DNA of 64,000 nucleotides from Spongiactinospora sp. TRM90649 (GTDB taxonomy: Bacteria > Actinomycetota > Actinomycetes > Streptosporangiales > Streptosporangiaceae): the NCBI RefSeq assembly GCF_029382225.1, contig NZ_JARLTC010000045.1:25315-89314 (forward strand), read 5' to 3'. Every line of letters begins with the position of its first letter. Position 1 is the first letter of the stretch. Under the pieces are notes generated by a model. That model was not told the DNA's origin and made no database searches. It saw only the letters and a list, made by a program, of their open reading frames with translations. The position numbers and the translations under genes were made by a program. Positions 34,604-43,893 of the stretch are shown one piece after another.

Positions 34604-34849
34604 CCTGACGTCCGCGGCCGGTTCGGTGCCCAAGGTGATGCTCGCTCTCGACAACGGTGGCCCGGTGACTCACCCGCCGGAGCGGCGATGTCACGAGGTA
34701 TGGTCACCACGGATGCTACCGGGCGGCCCGCACTGATACCCAGGCTGGAGGCACTAGGCGGGTAATTGTCCGGTTTGCCACCCTTGGTGTGAGCTGCGTG
34801 CCCGCCTAACGGGGGGTCGTGCGGCGACCCGACCAGGGGAGCCGCAATA

Positions 34850-35464
34850 ATGCTGCCCGTGGCGACAGCATCCGCAATTACGACGACGACAGCACACTCG
34901 TCTCGCCGACCCAACCTGGTCAGCGTCGGGACGATCGTCTGGCTGTCCTCTGAGCTCATGTTCTTCGCGGCGCTGTTCGCGATGTACTTCACCATCCGGT
35001 CAGTGAGCATCGGCCAGGGGCAGCCCTGGCCCGAGGCGCATCTGAACGTCCCGTTCTCAACGGTCAACACGATCATCCTGGTCCTGTCGAGTGTGACGTG
35101 CCAGATGGGCGTGTGGGCCGCGGAAAAGGGCCAGGTCAGCAAGCTGCGGTTCTGGTATACAGTCAGCTTCCTGATGGGCCTGGTCTTCGTCATCGGCCAG
35201 GTCTACGAGTACGGCCAGCTCGTCGCGGAGGGGCACACCCTCTCCCACACGGCCTACGACTCGATCTTCTACCTGGCCACGGGTTTCCACGGCTTGCACG
35301 TGACCGGTGGACTGATCGCGTTCCTGTTCATGCTGGGACGCACGTACGCCGCGAAGCGCTTCACCCATGAGCAGGCGACCAGCGCGATCGTCGTGTCCTA
35401 CTACTGGCACTTCGTCGACGTTGTCTGGATCGGCCTATTTATGACCATCTACGTGATCAAGTAA
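34850..35464 (+). CDS. ctaE: Cytochrome c oxidase subunit III
   Basis: The 204-residue protein has five membrane helices and the subunit III signatures WLSSELMFFAALFAMYF, TGFHGLHVTGG and YYWHFVDVVWIGLF. It stabilises the proton-pumping aa3 oxidase. GGGGAG precedes the ATG, and a short hairpin (GGGTCG/CGACCC, 34814-34830) lies in the leader. It opens the operon ctaE-qcrC-qcrA-qcrB, as in M. tuberculosis and Streptomyces, where bc1 and aa3 form a supercomplex. Confidence 0.96.
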   Translation: MLPVATASAITTTTAHSSRRPNLVSVGTIVWLSSELMFFAALFAMYFTIRSVSIGQGQPWPEAHLNVPFSTVNTIILVLSSVTCQMGVWAAEKGQVSKLRFWYTVSFLMGLVFVIGQVYEYGQLVAEGHTLSHTAYDSIFYLATGFHGLHVTGGLIAFLFMLGRTYAAKRFTHEQATSAIVVSYYWHFVDVVWIGLFMTIYVIK

Positions 35465-35481
35465 CAGGAACGGGGATCTCT

Positions 35482-36294
35482 GTGACCAGGATCACCGCTG
35501 GGCGGCGGCATCCCCTCGCGAGATACGCCGTCCTGCTTTTCGCTCTGGCGTTGCTCGGCGTGGCATACGCCCTCTTCTCACCGAAGAGTCAGAGCGCCGA
35601 CGCGGCGATCGCGTCGGGCAAGGTCGACGATGTCAAGGCCGGCGAGGAACTCTTCCAGGCCCACTGCATGAGCTGCCACGGGCCGCAGGCCCGGGGCACC
35701 GCCGACGGCCCGACGCTGGTCGGCGTCGGCGCCGCGTCGGTCGACTTCCAGATGAGCAGCGGGCGCATGCCGCTCGCGCAGCAGGGCTCCCAGGCGCCGC
35801 GCAAGCCGCTGGCCGCCTGGGTCACCCAGGAGAAGATCGACAACATCGCGGCCTACGTGCAGTCCCTCGGCGGCGGTCCCACCGTGCCCAGCAAGGAGCA
35901 GGTGGACCCGGCCAAGGGCAACGCGGCCAAGGGCGGCGAGCTCTTCCGCGCCAACTGCATCAGCTGTCACAACTGGGTAGGCGCCGGCGGCGCGCTCACG
36001 GCGGGCAAGTACGCGCCCAACCTGAACAGCTCCTCGCCCGCCCAGATCTACGAGGCGATGCTCACCGGCCCGCAGGCGATGCCGGTCTTCAACGACTCCA
36101 CGATCACCCCCGAGCAGAAGCGCGACATGATCGCCTACATCGTGTCCGTCCGCGAGCAGACCGACCCGGGCGGCTTCGGTCTCGGCCGCATCGGCCCCGT
36201 GACCGAGGGCCTGGTGGCGTGGATCGTGGGAATCGGCGGCATCGTTCTCGCAGCCATCTGGATCACCGCGAAGAGGCGACAGGCCAATGACTGA
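35482..36294 (+). CDS. qcrC: Dihaem cytochrome c subunit of the bc1 complex
   Basis: The 270-residue protein has an N-terminal anchor (12-32), two haem-binding motifs CMSCH (62-66) and CISCH (159-163) in tandem cytochrome c domains, and a C-terminal membrane helix. In actinobacteria this dihaem subunit replaces soluble cytochrome c and passes electrons directly to oxidase subunit II. GTG start, 17 bases after ctaE; it overlaps qcrA by 8 bases. Confidence 0.96.
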   Translation: MTRITAGRRHPLARYAVLLFALALLGVAYALFSPKSQSADAAIASGKVDDVKAGEELFQAHCMSCHGPQARGTADGPTLVGVGAASVDFQMSSGRMPLAQQGSQAPRKPLAAWVTQEKIDNIAAYVQSLGGGPTVPSKEQVDPAKGNAAKGGELFRANCISCHNWVGAGGALTAGKYAPNLNSSSPAQIYEAMLTGPQAMPVFNDSTITPEQKRDMIAYIVSVREQTDPGGFGLGRIGPVTEGLVAWIVGIGGIVLAAIWITAKRRQAND

Positions 36295-37384
36295 CCACAA
36301 CCCTGAGATCGAACGGCCGGAAGAGCGCGTGCCCAGGCGCGTGATCGGCACGCCTCCCCCTGGAGCCGCGCAGTCGCTGCTCGGCGAGGAGGAGGCGCAC
36401 CACGAGGTCAAGGTCCCCGGCGTCAAGCCGCAGGACCCCAGGACGGCGAAGAAGGGCGAGCGCATCGCCGCCCTGTGCTTCACCATCACCTTCCTGGCGG
36501 GCATCGCCTTCATCGCGTCCTACGTGATCTTCCAGGTCGGCGACATCGACAGCACCTGGGCCTCCAACCTGGCGCTCGGGGCCAGCCTGACGATCGCCCT
36601 GCTCGGTCTCGCGGTCGGCATGGTGGTCTGGGCGCGGATGGTCCTGCCGAAGTACAACATGGTCCAGGAGCGCCACCCGATGGCCTCCGACCCGCAGGTG
36701 CGGGAGGAGGTCGGCACGACCTTCATGAAGGGCGCGGACGAGAGCGGCTTCGTCAAGCACAAGCTGCTCCGCCGTACGCTCCTGGCCGCCGCCGCCCCGC
36801 TGGGCCTGGCCCCGCTGGTGCTGCTCAAGGACCTCGGCCCGCTGCCGGAGACCAAGCTGCGGCACACCGTGTGGAACCCGAACCAGCACGGCGGCAAGAA
36901 GCTGCGGCTCATGGTCGAGGGCACCGGCCAGCCGATCCGGGCGACCGACTTCAACACCCCCGGCGGCCTGCTGTCGGTGGTCCCCGAAGGGTACGAGCAC
37001 GACCTGACCGTGCTGGCCAAGGCCACGGTGATCCTGATCAACCTGCGGCCCGAGGAGATCAAGTCCGGGACCAACAAGAACTGGACCCACAACGGGATCG
37101 TGGCCTACTCGAAGATCTGCACGCACGTCGGCTGCCCGGCGGCGCTGTACGAGCAGAACACGCACCACATCCTCTGCCCGTGCCACCAGTCCACCTTCGA
37201 CGCCACCGACGGCGCCAAGGTCATCTTCGGCCCGGCCGCCCGTCCGCTGCCCCAGTTGCCCATCGACGTCGACGCTGAGGGCTACCTCATCGCCACGGGT
37301 GACTTCCCAGTGCCGGTCGGTCCGAGCTTCTGGGAGCGCGGCGACGCCGAAGCCGAGTACCGGGAGCAAGGGAAGCAGACATGA
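36287..37384 (+). CDS. qcrA: Rieske iron-sulfur subunit of the bc1 complex
   Basis: This 365-residue protein has three membrane helices in the N-terminal half (about 60-82, 95-117, 162-182), as in other actinobacteria, and a C-terminal Rieske domain. The 2Fe-2S ligands are in CTHVGC (278-283) and CPCHQS (297-302). The N-terminal 55 residues are acidic and disordered. It moves electrons from menaquinol to the cytochrome c subunit and overlaps qcrB by 4 bases. Confidence 0.96.
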   Translation: MTDHNPEIERPEERVPRRVIGTPPPGAAQSLLGEEEAHHEVKVPGVKPQDPRTAKKGERIAALCFTITFLAGIAFIASYVIFQVGDIDSTWASNLALGASLTIALLGLAVGMVVWARMVLPKYNMVQERHPMASDPQVREEVGTTFMKGADESGFVKHKLLRRTLLAAAAPLGLAPLVLLKDLGPLPETKLRHTVWNPNQHGGKKLRLMVEGTGQPIRATDFNTPGGLLSVVPEGYEHDLTVLAKATVILINLRPEEIKSGTNKNWTHNGIVAYSKICTHVGCPAALYEQNTHHILCPCHQSTFDATDGAKVIFGPAARPLPQLPIDVDAEGYLIATGDFPVPVGPSFWERGDAEAEYREQGKQT

Positions 37385-39072
37385 GCACCGCAGTCGAACC
37401 TGGACGGCGGCCCCAGACGGAAGAGGTGCCGAAGGCTCTCACCGGGCCGAGCAGCTACCTCGACGACCGCCTGGGCGCCGGCAACTTCATCCGGCGCAAC
37501 ATGCGCAAGGTCTTCCCCGACCACTGGTCGTTCATGCTCGGGGAGATCGCGCTCTACTCCTTCATCATCCTCCTGCTCACCGGCACGTTCCTGACCTTCT
37601 GGTTCAAGCCGAGCATGGGTCACGTCATCTACGAGGGCTCCTACGAGCCCCTGCGCGGCGTGATGATGTCCGAGGCGTACGCCTCGGCGCTGAACATCAG
37701 CTTCGACGTCCGCGGCGGTCTGCTCATGCGGCAGATCCACCACTGGGCGGCGCTGCTGTTCGTGGCCGGGATGATGGTCCACATGCTCCGGGTGTTCTTC
37801 ACCGGCGCGTACCGCAAGCCGCGTGAGCTGAACTGGATCATCGGTGTCCTGCTCCTGTCGCTGGCGCTGGTCGAGGGCCTGACCGGCTACTCGCTGCCGG
37901 ACGACCTGCTCTCCGGCGCGGGCCTGCGGATCACCCAGGGCGTGGCGATCTCGCTGCCGCTGGTCGGCACGTACGTCTCGTTCTTCCTGTTCGGCGGGGA
38001 GTATCCGGGCGAGGACGTCATCTCCCGGTTCTACACGCTGCACGTGCTGCTCATTCCGGGCATCCTGGTCGCGCTGGTCACCGCGCACATGGTGCTCATG
38101 TGGGTGCAGAAGCACACGCAGATGCCCGGCAAGGGCCGTACCAACACGAACGTGGTGGGCAGCCCCTTCTACCCGGCGTTCATGATCAAGACCGGTGCGT
38201 TCTTCCTCTTCCTGTTCGCGATTCTCGCTGGACTGGGCACCTTTGCGCAGATCAACCCGATCTGGGCGTTCGGTCCCTACACACCGGCGGACATCTCGGC
38301 GGGATCGCAGCCCGACTTCTACATGGGCTTCCTGGAAGGCTCGCTGCGAATCATGCCCGCCTGGGAGATCAACATCCTGGGCTACACGCTCCCGATGAGC
38401 GTGATCATCCCGGCGTTGCTGCCCCTGGGGGTGGTGATGACGGGACTCGCGCTCTACCCGTTCATCGAACAGTGGGTCACCGGAGACCGTCGCGAGCACC
38501 ACGTCGCCGACCGTCCCCGCAACAACCCGCACCGCACCTCGATCGGCATGGCCGCCATCACGTTCTACGGCGTACTGTGGCTGCTCGGCGCGAACGACGA
38601 GATCTCGGCCTTCTTCCACCTGTCGCTCTTCGCGATCACCAGGTTCGGCCAGGTCGCCGTCATCCTCGGGCCGATCATCGCCTACATCATCACCTACCGG
38701 ATGTGCCTCGGCCTGCAGCGCAAGGACGCCGAGGTGATCGGCCACGGTGTCGAGTCCGGCGTCATCAAGCGCCTGCCGCACGGTGAGTTCATCGAGGTCC
38801 ACGTGCCCCCGGCGGACGACATCGCGGCGCACATGCGCGGCAAGACGGCCATCCCCATGGTCGACACCGGCGACGACGCCGAGGGCATCCCGCCCAAGGG
38901 CATGCGCGGCCCGCTCGGCCGCCTGCGCTCCTCCATGAGCCGGGCCTACGGCGGGGAGAAGATCCCCATGGACGAGCCGCACGGCAACGGGCACGGCGAG
39001 CACGAGGAGCACGCGGCCGTCGGATCCGGCTCGGGCGAGTCCTCCGGAGGGGGCAAGTCGCTCGACCGCTGA
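37381..39072 (+). CDS. qcrB: Cytochrome b subunit of the bc1 complex
   Basis: The 563-residue membrane protein carries the two b haems and the quinol sites. Visible marks are HHWAALLFVAGMMVHMLRVFFTG split around haem-ligand histidines, GYSLPDDLL, and the actinobacterial C-terminal extension of about 130 residues ending in a His/Glu/Gly-rich tail. It is the target family of imidazopyridine-type drugs in mycobacteria. A strong hairpin terminator follows at 39123. Confidence 0.96.
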   Translation: MSTAVEPGRRPQTEEVPKALTGPSSYLDDRLGAGNFIRRNMRKVFPDHWSFMLGEIALYSFIILLLTGTFLTFWFKPSMGHVIYEGSYEPLRGVMMSEAYASALNISFDVRGGLLMRQIHHWAALLFVAGMMVHMLRVFFTGAYRKPRELNWIIGVLLLSLALVEGLTGYSLPDDLLSGAGLRITQGVAISLPLVGTYVSFFLFGGEYPGEDVISRFYTLHVLLIPGILVALVTAHMVLMWVQKHTQMPGKGRTNTNVVGSPFYPAFMIKTGAFFLFLFAILAGLGTFAQINPIWAFGPYTPADISAGSQPDFYMGFLEGSLRIMPAWEINILGYTLPMSVIIPALLPLGVVMTGLALYPFIEQWVTGDRREHHVADRPRNNPHRTSIGMAAITFYGVLWLLGANDEISAFFHLSLFAITRFGQVAVILGPIIAYIITYRMCLGLQRKDAEVIGHGVESGVIKRLPHGEFIEVHVPPADDIAAHMRGKTAIPMVDTGDDAEGIPPKGMRGPLGRLRSSMSRAYGGEKIPMDEPHGNGHGEHEEHAAVGSGSGESSGGGKSLDR

Positions 39073-39122
39073 TCAGGGCGGAACCGCGGTACCAAGCGGA
39101 CGGCGCGTCGCCACAGCGCGCC

Positions 39123-39155
39123 GAAGGGGCCCGGGATCCCATCCCGGGCCCCTTC
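39123..39155 (+). terminator. Terminator of the ctaE-qcrCAB operon
   Basis: A perfect 15-base stem (GAAGGGGCCCGGGAT and its complement) with a 3-base loop lies 50 bases after qcrB. Only a weak T-run (CATTT) follows. Confidence 0.8.
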
Positions 39156-39293
39156 GCCATTTCGCGTAGGCCCATAACCCAAAACGCCCAATAAATGCTA
39201 TGCAAGCCGTATTCCGGTAGCGCCGCTATCACCAAACGAACTCCTTTACCCTCAGTAAGACCGAAATGCGTCTTCCAGAGGGACAGGTTCGTG

Positions 39294-39887
39294 ATGCTGG
39301 TCCGTAGAACTCATCTGGCCATCGCCACCATGCTCGCCGCCGGAGTCGCCGCCGTGGGCGTCACCGCAATCGCCGAGGCCACCTCAGCTCAGGGAGGGCG
39401 ACTGGCATCGGCGGTCATCCGTGACGTCGAAGGCAACATCGCAGGCCGCCTGACGATCGCCCGAGAGGGTTACGGCAAATCCCGGGTGACCGTGTCGGTG
39501 AAGGGCCTCTCCGAGGGCTATCACGGCTTCCACATCCACGGTGCCGGGGTGTGCGACCCCAAGGCGGTCGATCCCGCGACCGGAAAGGTCTCCCCGTTCT
39601 TCACGGCGGGCGGCCATTTCGACCTCACCCAGAGCACCCACGGGCGGCACTCGGGCGACCTGCCGGCCGTCCTGGCCGGGGCGGACGGCACCGCGACCTC
39701 GTCGGTGGTCACCGACCGGTTCCGGGCCACCCAGCTCGCCGACGCCGACGGCAGCGCGGTGATCGTGCACGCGCTGGCCGACAACCTGGCGAACATCCCC
39801 GAGCGCTACGCCCCGGACGGCCCCGACGATGCCACCAAGCGCACCGGCGACGCCGGCGGCCGCGTCGCCTGCGGCGTCATCAAGTAG
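39294..39887 (+). CDS. sodC: Secreted Cu/Zn superoxide dismutase
   Basis: This 197-residue protein has a signal peptide (1-32) and the Cu/Zn SOD fold. Metal-ligand candidates are His80 and His82 in HGFHIHG, His108 in GGHFD, His119 in HSGDLP, and His159 in VIVHALADN; Cys87 and Cys193 suit the structural disulfide. It would remove superoxide outside the membrane, sensible next to the respiratory genes. AGAGGGACAGG precedes the start; GTG 39291 is possible. There is no lipobox. Confidence 0.88.
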   Translation: MLVRRTHLAIATMLAAGVAAVGVTAIAEATSAQGGRLASAVIRDVEGNIAGRLTIAREGYGKSRVTVSVKGLSEGYHGFHIHGAGVCDPKAVDPATGKVSPFFTAGGHFDLTQSTHGRHSGDLPAVLAGADGTATSSVVTDRFRATQLADADGSAVIVHALADNLANIPERYAPDGPDDATKRTGDAGGRVACGVIK

Positions 39888-40042
39888 CCGCACCGCACGT
39901 CAAGACCAGGCCGCCGCCTGCGGTGGCCGCCGACCGCGCGGCGCGGAAAGGGTAGCGCGATCCGCGCCGCGCGGCCGGACGGCACCTCCGCCGGCAGTCA
40001 GACATCGCCGCCATGGGGCCACGGGGCGGCGAGGTCCTGCTA

Positions 40043-40063
40043 GACGAGCCGTCAAGGCTCGTC
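40043..40063. terminator. Hairpin between convergent sodC and L,D-transpeptidase genes
   Basis: GACGAGCC and GGCTCGTC form a perfect 8-base stem around GTCAA. It probably serves as a bidirectional terminator together with the hairpin at 40091. Confidence 0.5.
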
Positions 40064-40090
40064 GACCCGGCGGCGGCCGCCCACCGCGGC

Positions 40091-40121
40091 CCCGTGTCGC
40101 CCGCCCCCGGGGCGACACGGG
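40091..40121. terminator. Second hairpin between convergent genes
   Basis: CCCGTGTCGCCC (40091-40102) pairs perfectly with GGGCGACACGGG (40110-40121) around a 7-base loop. There is no U-tract on either side. Confidence 0.55.
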
Positions 40122-40453
40122 CCCGCCCACGTCGACGATCGCGTCAATCGCGCACTAGAGGCTGGCGGGTTCATGGGGCTCGCGCGGGCCCGGTAGACGG
40201 TGAAACGGCCAGGCTGGGGCGAGCGACGGCTCGGCGAGCGCGGTCGAACACCGGCCAATGTCCAGATCCACCGGGCTGTACGCCGGGGATCCCGATATCT
40301 GGCGAGCCAAGTCTCCGGCCCGGCCGTCGGTGTCCAAGTGGCCGGCCGGTGGCGCGAGCGTCGGGCGAGGCCCTTTGCGCACGCGACAGCACCGACGGCG
40401 GACAGACAGCCGCGCAGACGGCCCTACGCGCCGCAGAGCACGCGGCGGAGGGA

Positions 40454-41665
40454 TCAGGAGGCGGTGTAGGAGTCGGTGGTGAAGCCGGCGCCGAGGCTGC
40501 TCCAGCGGGTCCATTCGCGCCAGGTCTCCTGCCAGTGGCCCCAGCCGTTGAGGGGCTCCAGGCGGCGTGGGGAGCCGGTCAGGATGATGGGGTCGCCGAT
40601 CAGGGTGTTGTCCAGGAACCACTTGGCGTTGTCGGGGCTGACGTTGACGCAGCCGTGGCTGACGTTGGAGTTGCCCTGGGAGCCGACCGACCAGGGGGCG
40701 CTGTGCACGTACTCGCCGCTGTTGGAGATGCGAACGGTGTTGTACACGGTGAGCTGGTAGTAGCCGGAGTCGCCGGGGCCGGCGTCGGGGGACGTCATGA
40801 CGGTGACGTTCTCACGGGACATGGCCAGGTGGATGCCGCTGGTGGTGTGGTACTTCATCAGACCGCCCTTGCCCGCGCTGAACGGGATGGTGCGGATGAC
40901 CTTGCCGTTGCGCTTGACCCGCATCACGTGCCTGTTGAGGCTGCCGCTGGTGATCTGGGAGCGCCCGATCTTGAAGTCCAGCACGTGGTTCCTGGTCCCG
41001 TACATGCCGTCGCCGCCGTGGGCTCCGGCCAGGCGGGCGATCAGGCGCACCTTGGTGTTGGCGGGCCAGTAGTGGCGGGGGCGGAAGTGCACGGACTTGT
41101 CGTCGAACCAGTGCCAGGCGCCCTGGACCGGCTTGGACGCCTGGACGATCAGGTTGCGCTCGACGCCGACCCGGTCGGTGATCTCCTTGTCGAAAGTGAT
41201 CATGATGGGCATGCCGACGCCCACGGTGAGGCCCGTGTCGTCCTTGTGCGGGACGATGTTCTCGACCTTGAACGCGCTCTTCGGCGTGACCGTGGTGAAG
41301 GAACTGGTCACCTGTACGGCCTTGCCTTCGGCGTTGACCGCCACGGCCCGCACCGTGTACCTGGTGCCGGGCGTGACGACGCCCCGGCTGCGCCACATCG
41401 TCCGGTCGGCGCTACGGGTGCCGCCCAGCGAGCCCTTCGGCGAGGAGACGCTGACCTCGGACAGGGTGCCGCCCTGCGCCGCGACGACGACCGGTGTGTC
41501 CGGGGTGACGTTGCCCGCCGAGTCCGACGGGACGATCGTGACCTTGGCGTCCGGGCCCTTGCTCCGCTCCCCCTCGGACGCGGTGGCGCCCGACGAGCAC
41601 GAGGCCAGCAGGGCCAGTGCGAGCAGCCCGGCTCCATGTGCCGATACACGGATTGCGTGCCCCAC
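40454..41665 (-). CDS. Lipoprotein L,D-transpeptidase with Ig-like domains
   Basis: The 403-residue protein has a lipoprotein signal (LLALALLASCSSG, Cys about residue 23), two Ig-like beta domains (about 40-250), and a C-terminal YkuD domain with catalytic Cys339 in SHGCVNVS. This is the Ldt layout known from M. tuberculosis LdtMt2, which makes 3-3 peptidoglycan crosslinks and resists most beta-lactams. GTG 41665 with GGGGGAG upstream is preferred over ATG 41689. A Trp-rich tail (WGHWQETWREWTRW) extends past the active site. Confidence 0.92.
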   Translation of the reverse strand: MGHAIRVSAHGAGLLALALLASCSSGATASEGERSKGPDAKVTIVPSDSAGNVTPDTPVVVAAQGGTLSEVSVSSPKGSLGGTRSADRTMWRSRGVVTPGTRYTVRAVAVNAEGKAVQVTSSFTTVTPKSAFKVENIVPHKDDTGLTVGVGMPIMITFDKEITDRVGVERNLIVQASKPVQGAWHWFDDKSVHFRPRHYWPANTKVRLIARLAGAHGGDGMYGTRNHVLDFKIGRSQITSGSLNRHVMRVKRNGKVIRTIPFSAGKGGLMKYHTTSGIHLAMSRENVTVMTSPDAGPGDSGYYQLTVYNTVRISNSGEYVHSAPWSVGSQGNSNVSHGCVNVSPDNAKWFLDNTLIGDPIILTGSPRRLEPLNGWGHWQETWREWTRWSSLGAGFTTDSYTAS

Positions 41666-41772
41666 GAGTAACTCCCCCCATCGGGCCATCTTTCGGCCCG
41701 CCCCTATCGGAGTTATTACCCACAGTCATCGCAGGAGTACGTGTATTACCGCACTTCACCTGCAAAGAACAC

Positions 41773-41810
41773 CAAAACGGGTGATCGAAGAATCTCGACC
41801 ACCCGTTTTG
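41773..41810 (-). terminator. Terminator of the ctaC-ctaD-ctaF operon
   Basis: CAAAACGGGTG and CACCCGTTTTG form an 11-base stem extended inward by TCGA/TCGA across one mismatch. It lies 14 bases after the ctaF stop and is followed leftward by a T-rich run. Confidence 0.8.
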
Positions 41811-41824
41811 ACGGACTTTATTGA

Positions 41825-42220
41825 TCAGTGCGAGAAGTGCCCACGGTAGTACTGGAACACGAAACCGATCATGCTCATGACCACGCAGAGCAGGCCGATC
41901 ATGAACAGCCACCAGCCGATCACGAAGCCGACGAAGGCCAGCGCCGCGGAGAGCGTGACGAACAGCGGCCACCAGCTATGCGGGCTGAAGAACCCGATCT
42001 CGCCGGCGCCGTCGCTGATCTCGGCCTGCTTGTCGTCCTCCGGCTGGTCGCCGATCCGGCGCGCCGTGAACATCAGGTAGTAGCCGATCATGATGGCGAA
42101 GCCGACCGAGATCGCCAGCGCCGTCGTGCCGACCGGCTCGCGCGCCCAGAACCAGTAGACGACGTCCACCAACGCGAAGAACAGGCCGCAGAACAGGAAC
42201 AACCATCCCTGAACCCTCAT
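41825..42220 (-). CDS. ctaF: Cytochrome c oxidase subunit IV (actinobacterial type)
   Basis: The 131-residue protein has four hydrophobic helices and the actinobacterial subunit IV pattern, including DVVYWFWAREPVGTTAL and GFFSPHSWWPL. It is needed for stability of the aa3 oxidase. The ATG overlaps the ctaD stop (ATGA), and a terminator follows directly. Confidence 0.92.
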   Translation of the reverse strand: MRVQGWLFLFCGLFFALVDVVYWFWAREPVGTTALAISVGFAIMIGYYLMFTARRIGDQPEDDKQAEISDGAGEIGFFSPHSWWPLFVTLSAALAFVGFVIGWWLFMIGLLCVVMSMIGFVFQYYRGHFSH

Positions 42221-43893
42221 GGGGTCTCCTCCTCCAACTGGCCCCGGGACTTGGCCGTGACGTGCGGGTAGTGCAGGTCGAACGCCGGGCGCTCGGAGCG
42301 GATCCGCGGCAGCGAGGTGAAGTTGTGCCGCGGCGGCGGGCAGGAGGTCGCCCACTCCAGCGAGCCACCGAAGCCCCACGGGTCGTCCACGGTGACCTTC
42401 GGCGCCGACCGCCACGTCCGCCAGACGTTGTAGAGGAACGGCAGCGTGGAGGCGCCGAGCACGAAGGCTCCGATGGAGGAGATGAAGTTCAGGCTGGTGA
42501 AGCCGTCACCGACGGCGTAGTCGGCGTAGCGGCGCGGGAAGCCGATCACGCCCAGCCAGTGCTGCACCAGGAAGGTGGCGTGGAAGCCGATGAACAGCGT
42601 CCAGAAGTGCACCTTGCCCAGGCGGTCGTTGAGCATCTTGCCGGTGAACTTGGGCCACCAGAAGTAGAACCCGGCGAACATCGCGAACACCACGGTGCCG
42701 AACACCACGTAGTGGAAGTGGGCCACCACGAAGTAGGTGTCGCTGATGTGGAAGTCGAGCGGTGGCGAGGCCAGGATGACGCCGGTCAGGCCGCCGAGCA
42801 GGAAGGTGATCAGGAACCCGATCGAGAACAGCATGGGCGACTCGAAACTGAGATGCCCTCGCCACATGGTGCCGATCCAGTTGAAGAACTTCACACCGGT
42901 CGGTACCGCGATCAGGAACGTCATGAACGAGAAGAAGGGTAGGAGCACCTGTCCCGTCGGGAACATGTGGTGCGCCCAGACCGTGATCGACAGACCCGCG
43001 ATCGCGATGGTCGCGCCGATGAGGCTGATGTAGCCGAACAGCGGCTTGCGGCTGAAGACCGGCAGGATCTCGGTCACGATGCCGAAGAACGGCAGCGCGA
43101 TGATGTAGACCTCGGGGTGACCGAAGAACCAGAACAGGTGCTGCCACAGCATCGCGCCGCCGGTGGCCGCGTCGAAGATGTGGGTGCCCAGCTTGCGGTC
43201 GGCCTCCAGGGCCAGCAGCGCGGCGGCGAGCACCGGGAAGGCCATCAGGACCAGGATCGAGGTGAGCAGGACGTTCCAGGTGAAGATCGGCATCCGGAAC
43301 ATCGTCATGCCGGGGGCCCGCATGCAGATGATGGTCGTGATGAAGTTGACCGCGCCGAGGATCGTGCCCAGACCACCGAGGGTCAGGCCCATGATCCATA
43401 GGTCACCGCCGATGCCGGGCGAACTGACCGCGTTCGACAGCGGGGTGTAGGCGAACCAGCCGAAGGAGGCCGCGCCGTTCGGGGTCAGGAACCCGCTGAT
43501 CGCGATGATTCCACCGAACAGGAACATCCAGTAGCTGACCATGTTCAGCCGGGGGAACGCCACGTCGGGCGCGCCGATCTGCAGCGGCATCAGCTCGTTG
43601 GCGAACCCGGCGAACAGCGGGGTCGCGAACAGCAGCAGCATGATCGTGCCGTGCATGGTGAAGAGCTGGTTGAACTGCTCCCGGCTCACCATCTGCAGGC
43701 CGGGCGCCGCCAGCTCGGCCCGCATGATCAGCGCCATGACGCCGCCGATCAGGAAGAACACGAACGAGGTGATCAGGTACAGGTGCCCGATCACCTTGTG
43801 GTCGGTGGAGGACGCCCACTTGGCGATGACCGAGCCCTTGCGGGTGGGCCGCGGCAGGATCGCCTCGCGGACGGGTTCGTTGATCGCGGTCAC
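42217..43893 (-). CDS. ctaD: Cytochrome c oxidase subunit I
   Basis: This 558-residue protein with twelve helices holds haem a, haem a3 and CuB. Typical signatures are WFFGHPEVYIIALP (CuB His and crosslinked Tyr), HHMFPTG, and HFHYVVFGTVVF with the haem ligands. The K- and D-channel regions are in place. GTG 43893 overlaps the ctaC stop and has CGAGGAG upstream. Confidence 0.96.
   Translation of the reverse strand: MTAINEPVREAILPRPTRKGSVIAKWASSTDHKVIGHLYLITSFVFFLIGGVMALIMRAELAAPGLQMVSREQFNQLFTMHGTIMLLLFATPLFAGFANELMPLQIGAPDVAFPRLNMVSYWMFLFGGIIAISGFLTPNGAASFGWFAYTPLSNAVSSPGIGGDLWIMGLTLGGLGTILGAVNFITTIICMRAPGMTMFRMPIFTWNVLLTSILVLMAFPVLAAALLALEADRKLGTHIFDAATGGAMLWQHLFWFFGHPEVYIIALPFFGIVTEILPVFSRKPLFGYISLIGATIAIAGLSITVWAHHMFPTGQVLLPFFSFMTFLIAVPTGVKFFNWIGTMWRGHLSFESPMLFSIGFLITFLLGGLTGVILASPPLDFHISDTYFVVAHFHYVVFGTVVFAMFAGFYFWWPKFTGKMLNDRLGKVHFWTLFIGFHATFLVQHWLGVIGFPRRYADYAVGDGFTSLNFISSIGAFVLGASTLPFLYNVWRTWRSAPKVTVDDPWGFGGSLEWATSCPPPRHNFTSLPRIRSERPAFDLHYPHVTAKSRGQLEEETP

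Larger units (their letters stand above)
39888..40453. other. Gene-free interval between sodC and the L,D-transpeptidase gene
   Basis: Both flanking genes end here (convergent). Short frames have no family features or consistent codon bias. The interval holds two strong hairpins, listed separately, in its first 240 bases. I see nothing else in 40125-40453. Confidence 0.6.

Noticed and set aside
40155..40622. Leftward frame overlapping the L,D-transpeptidase end
   Set aside because: Pro/Arg-rich shadow in another frame of a well-supported gene; no ribosome site.
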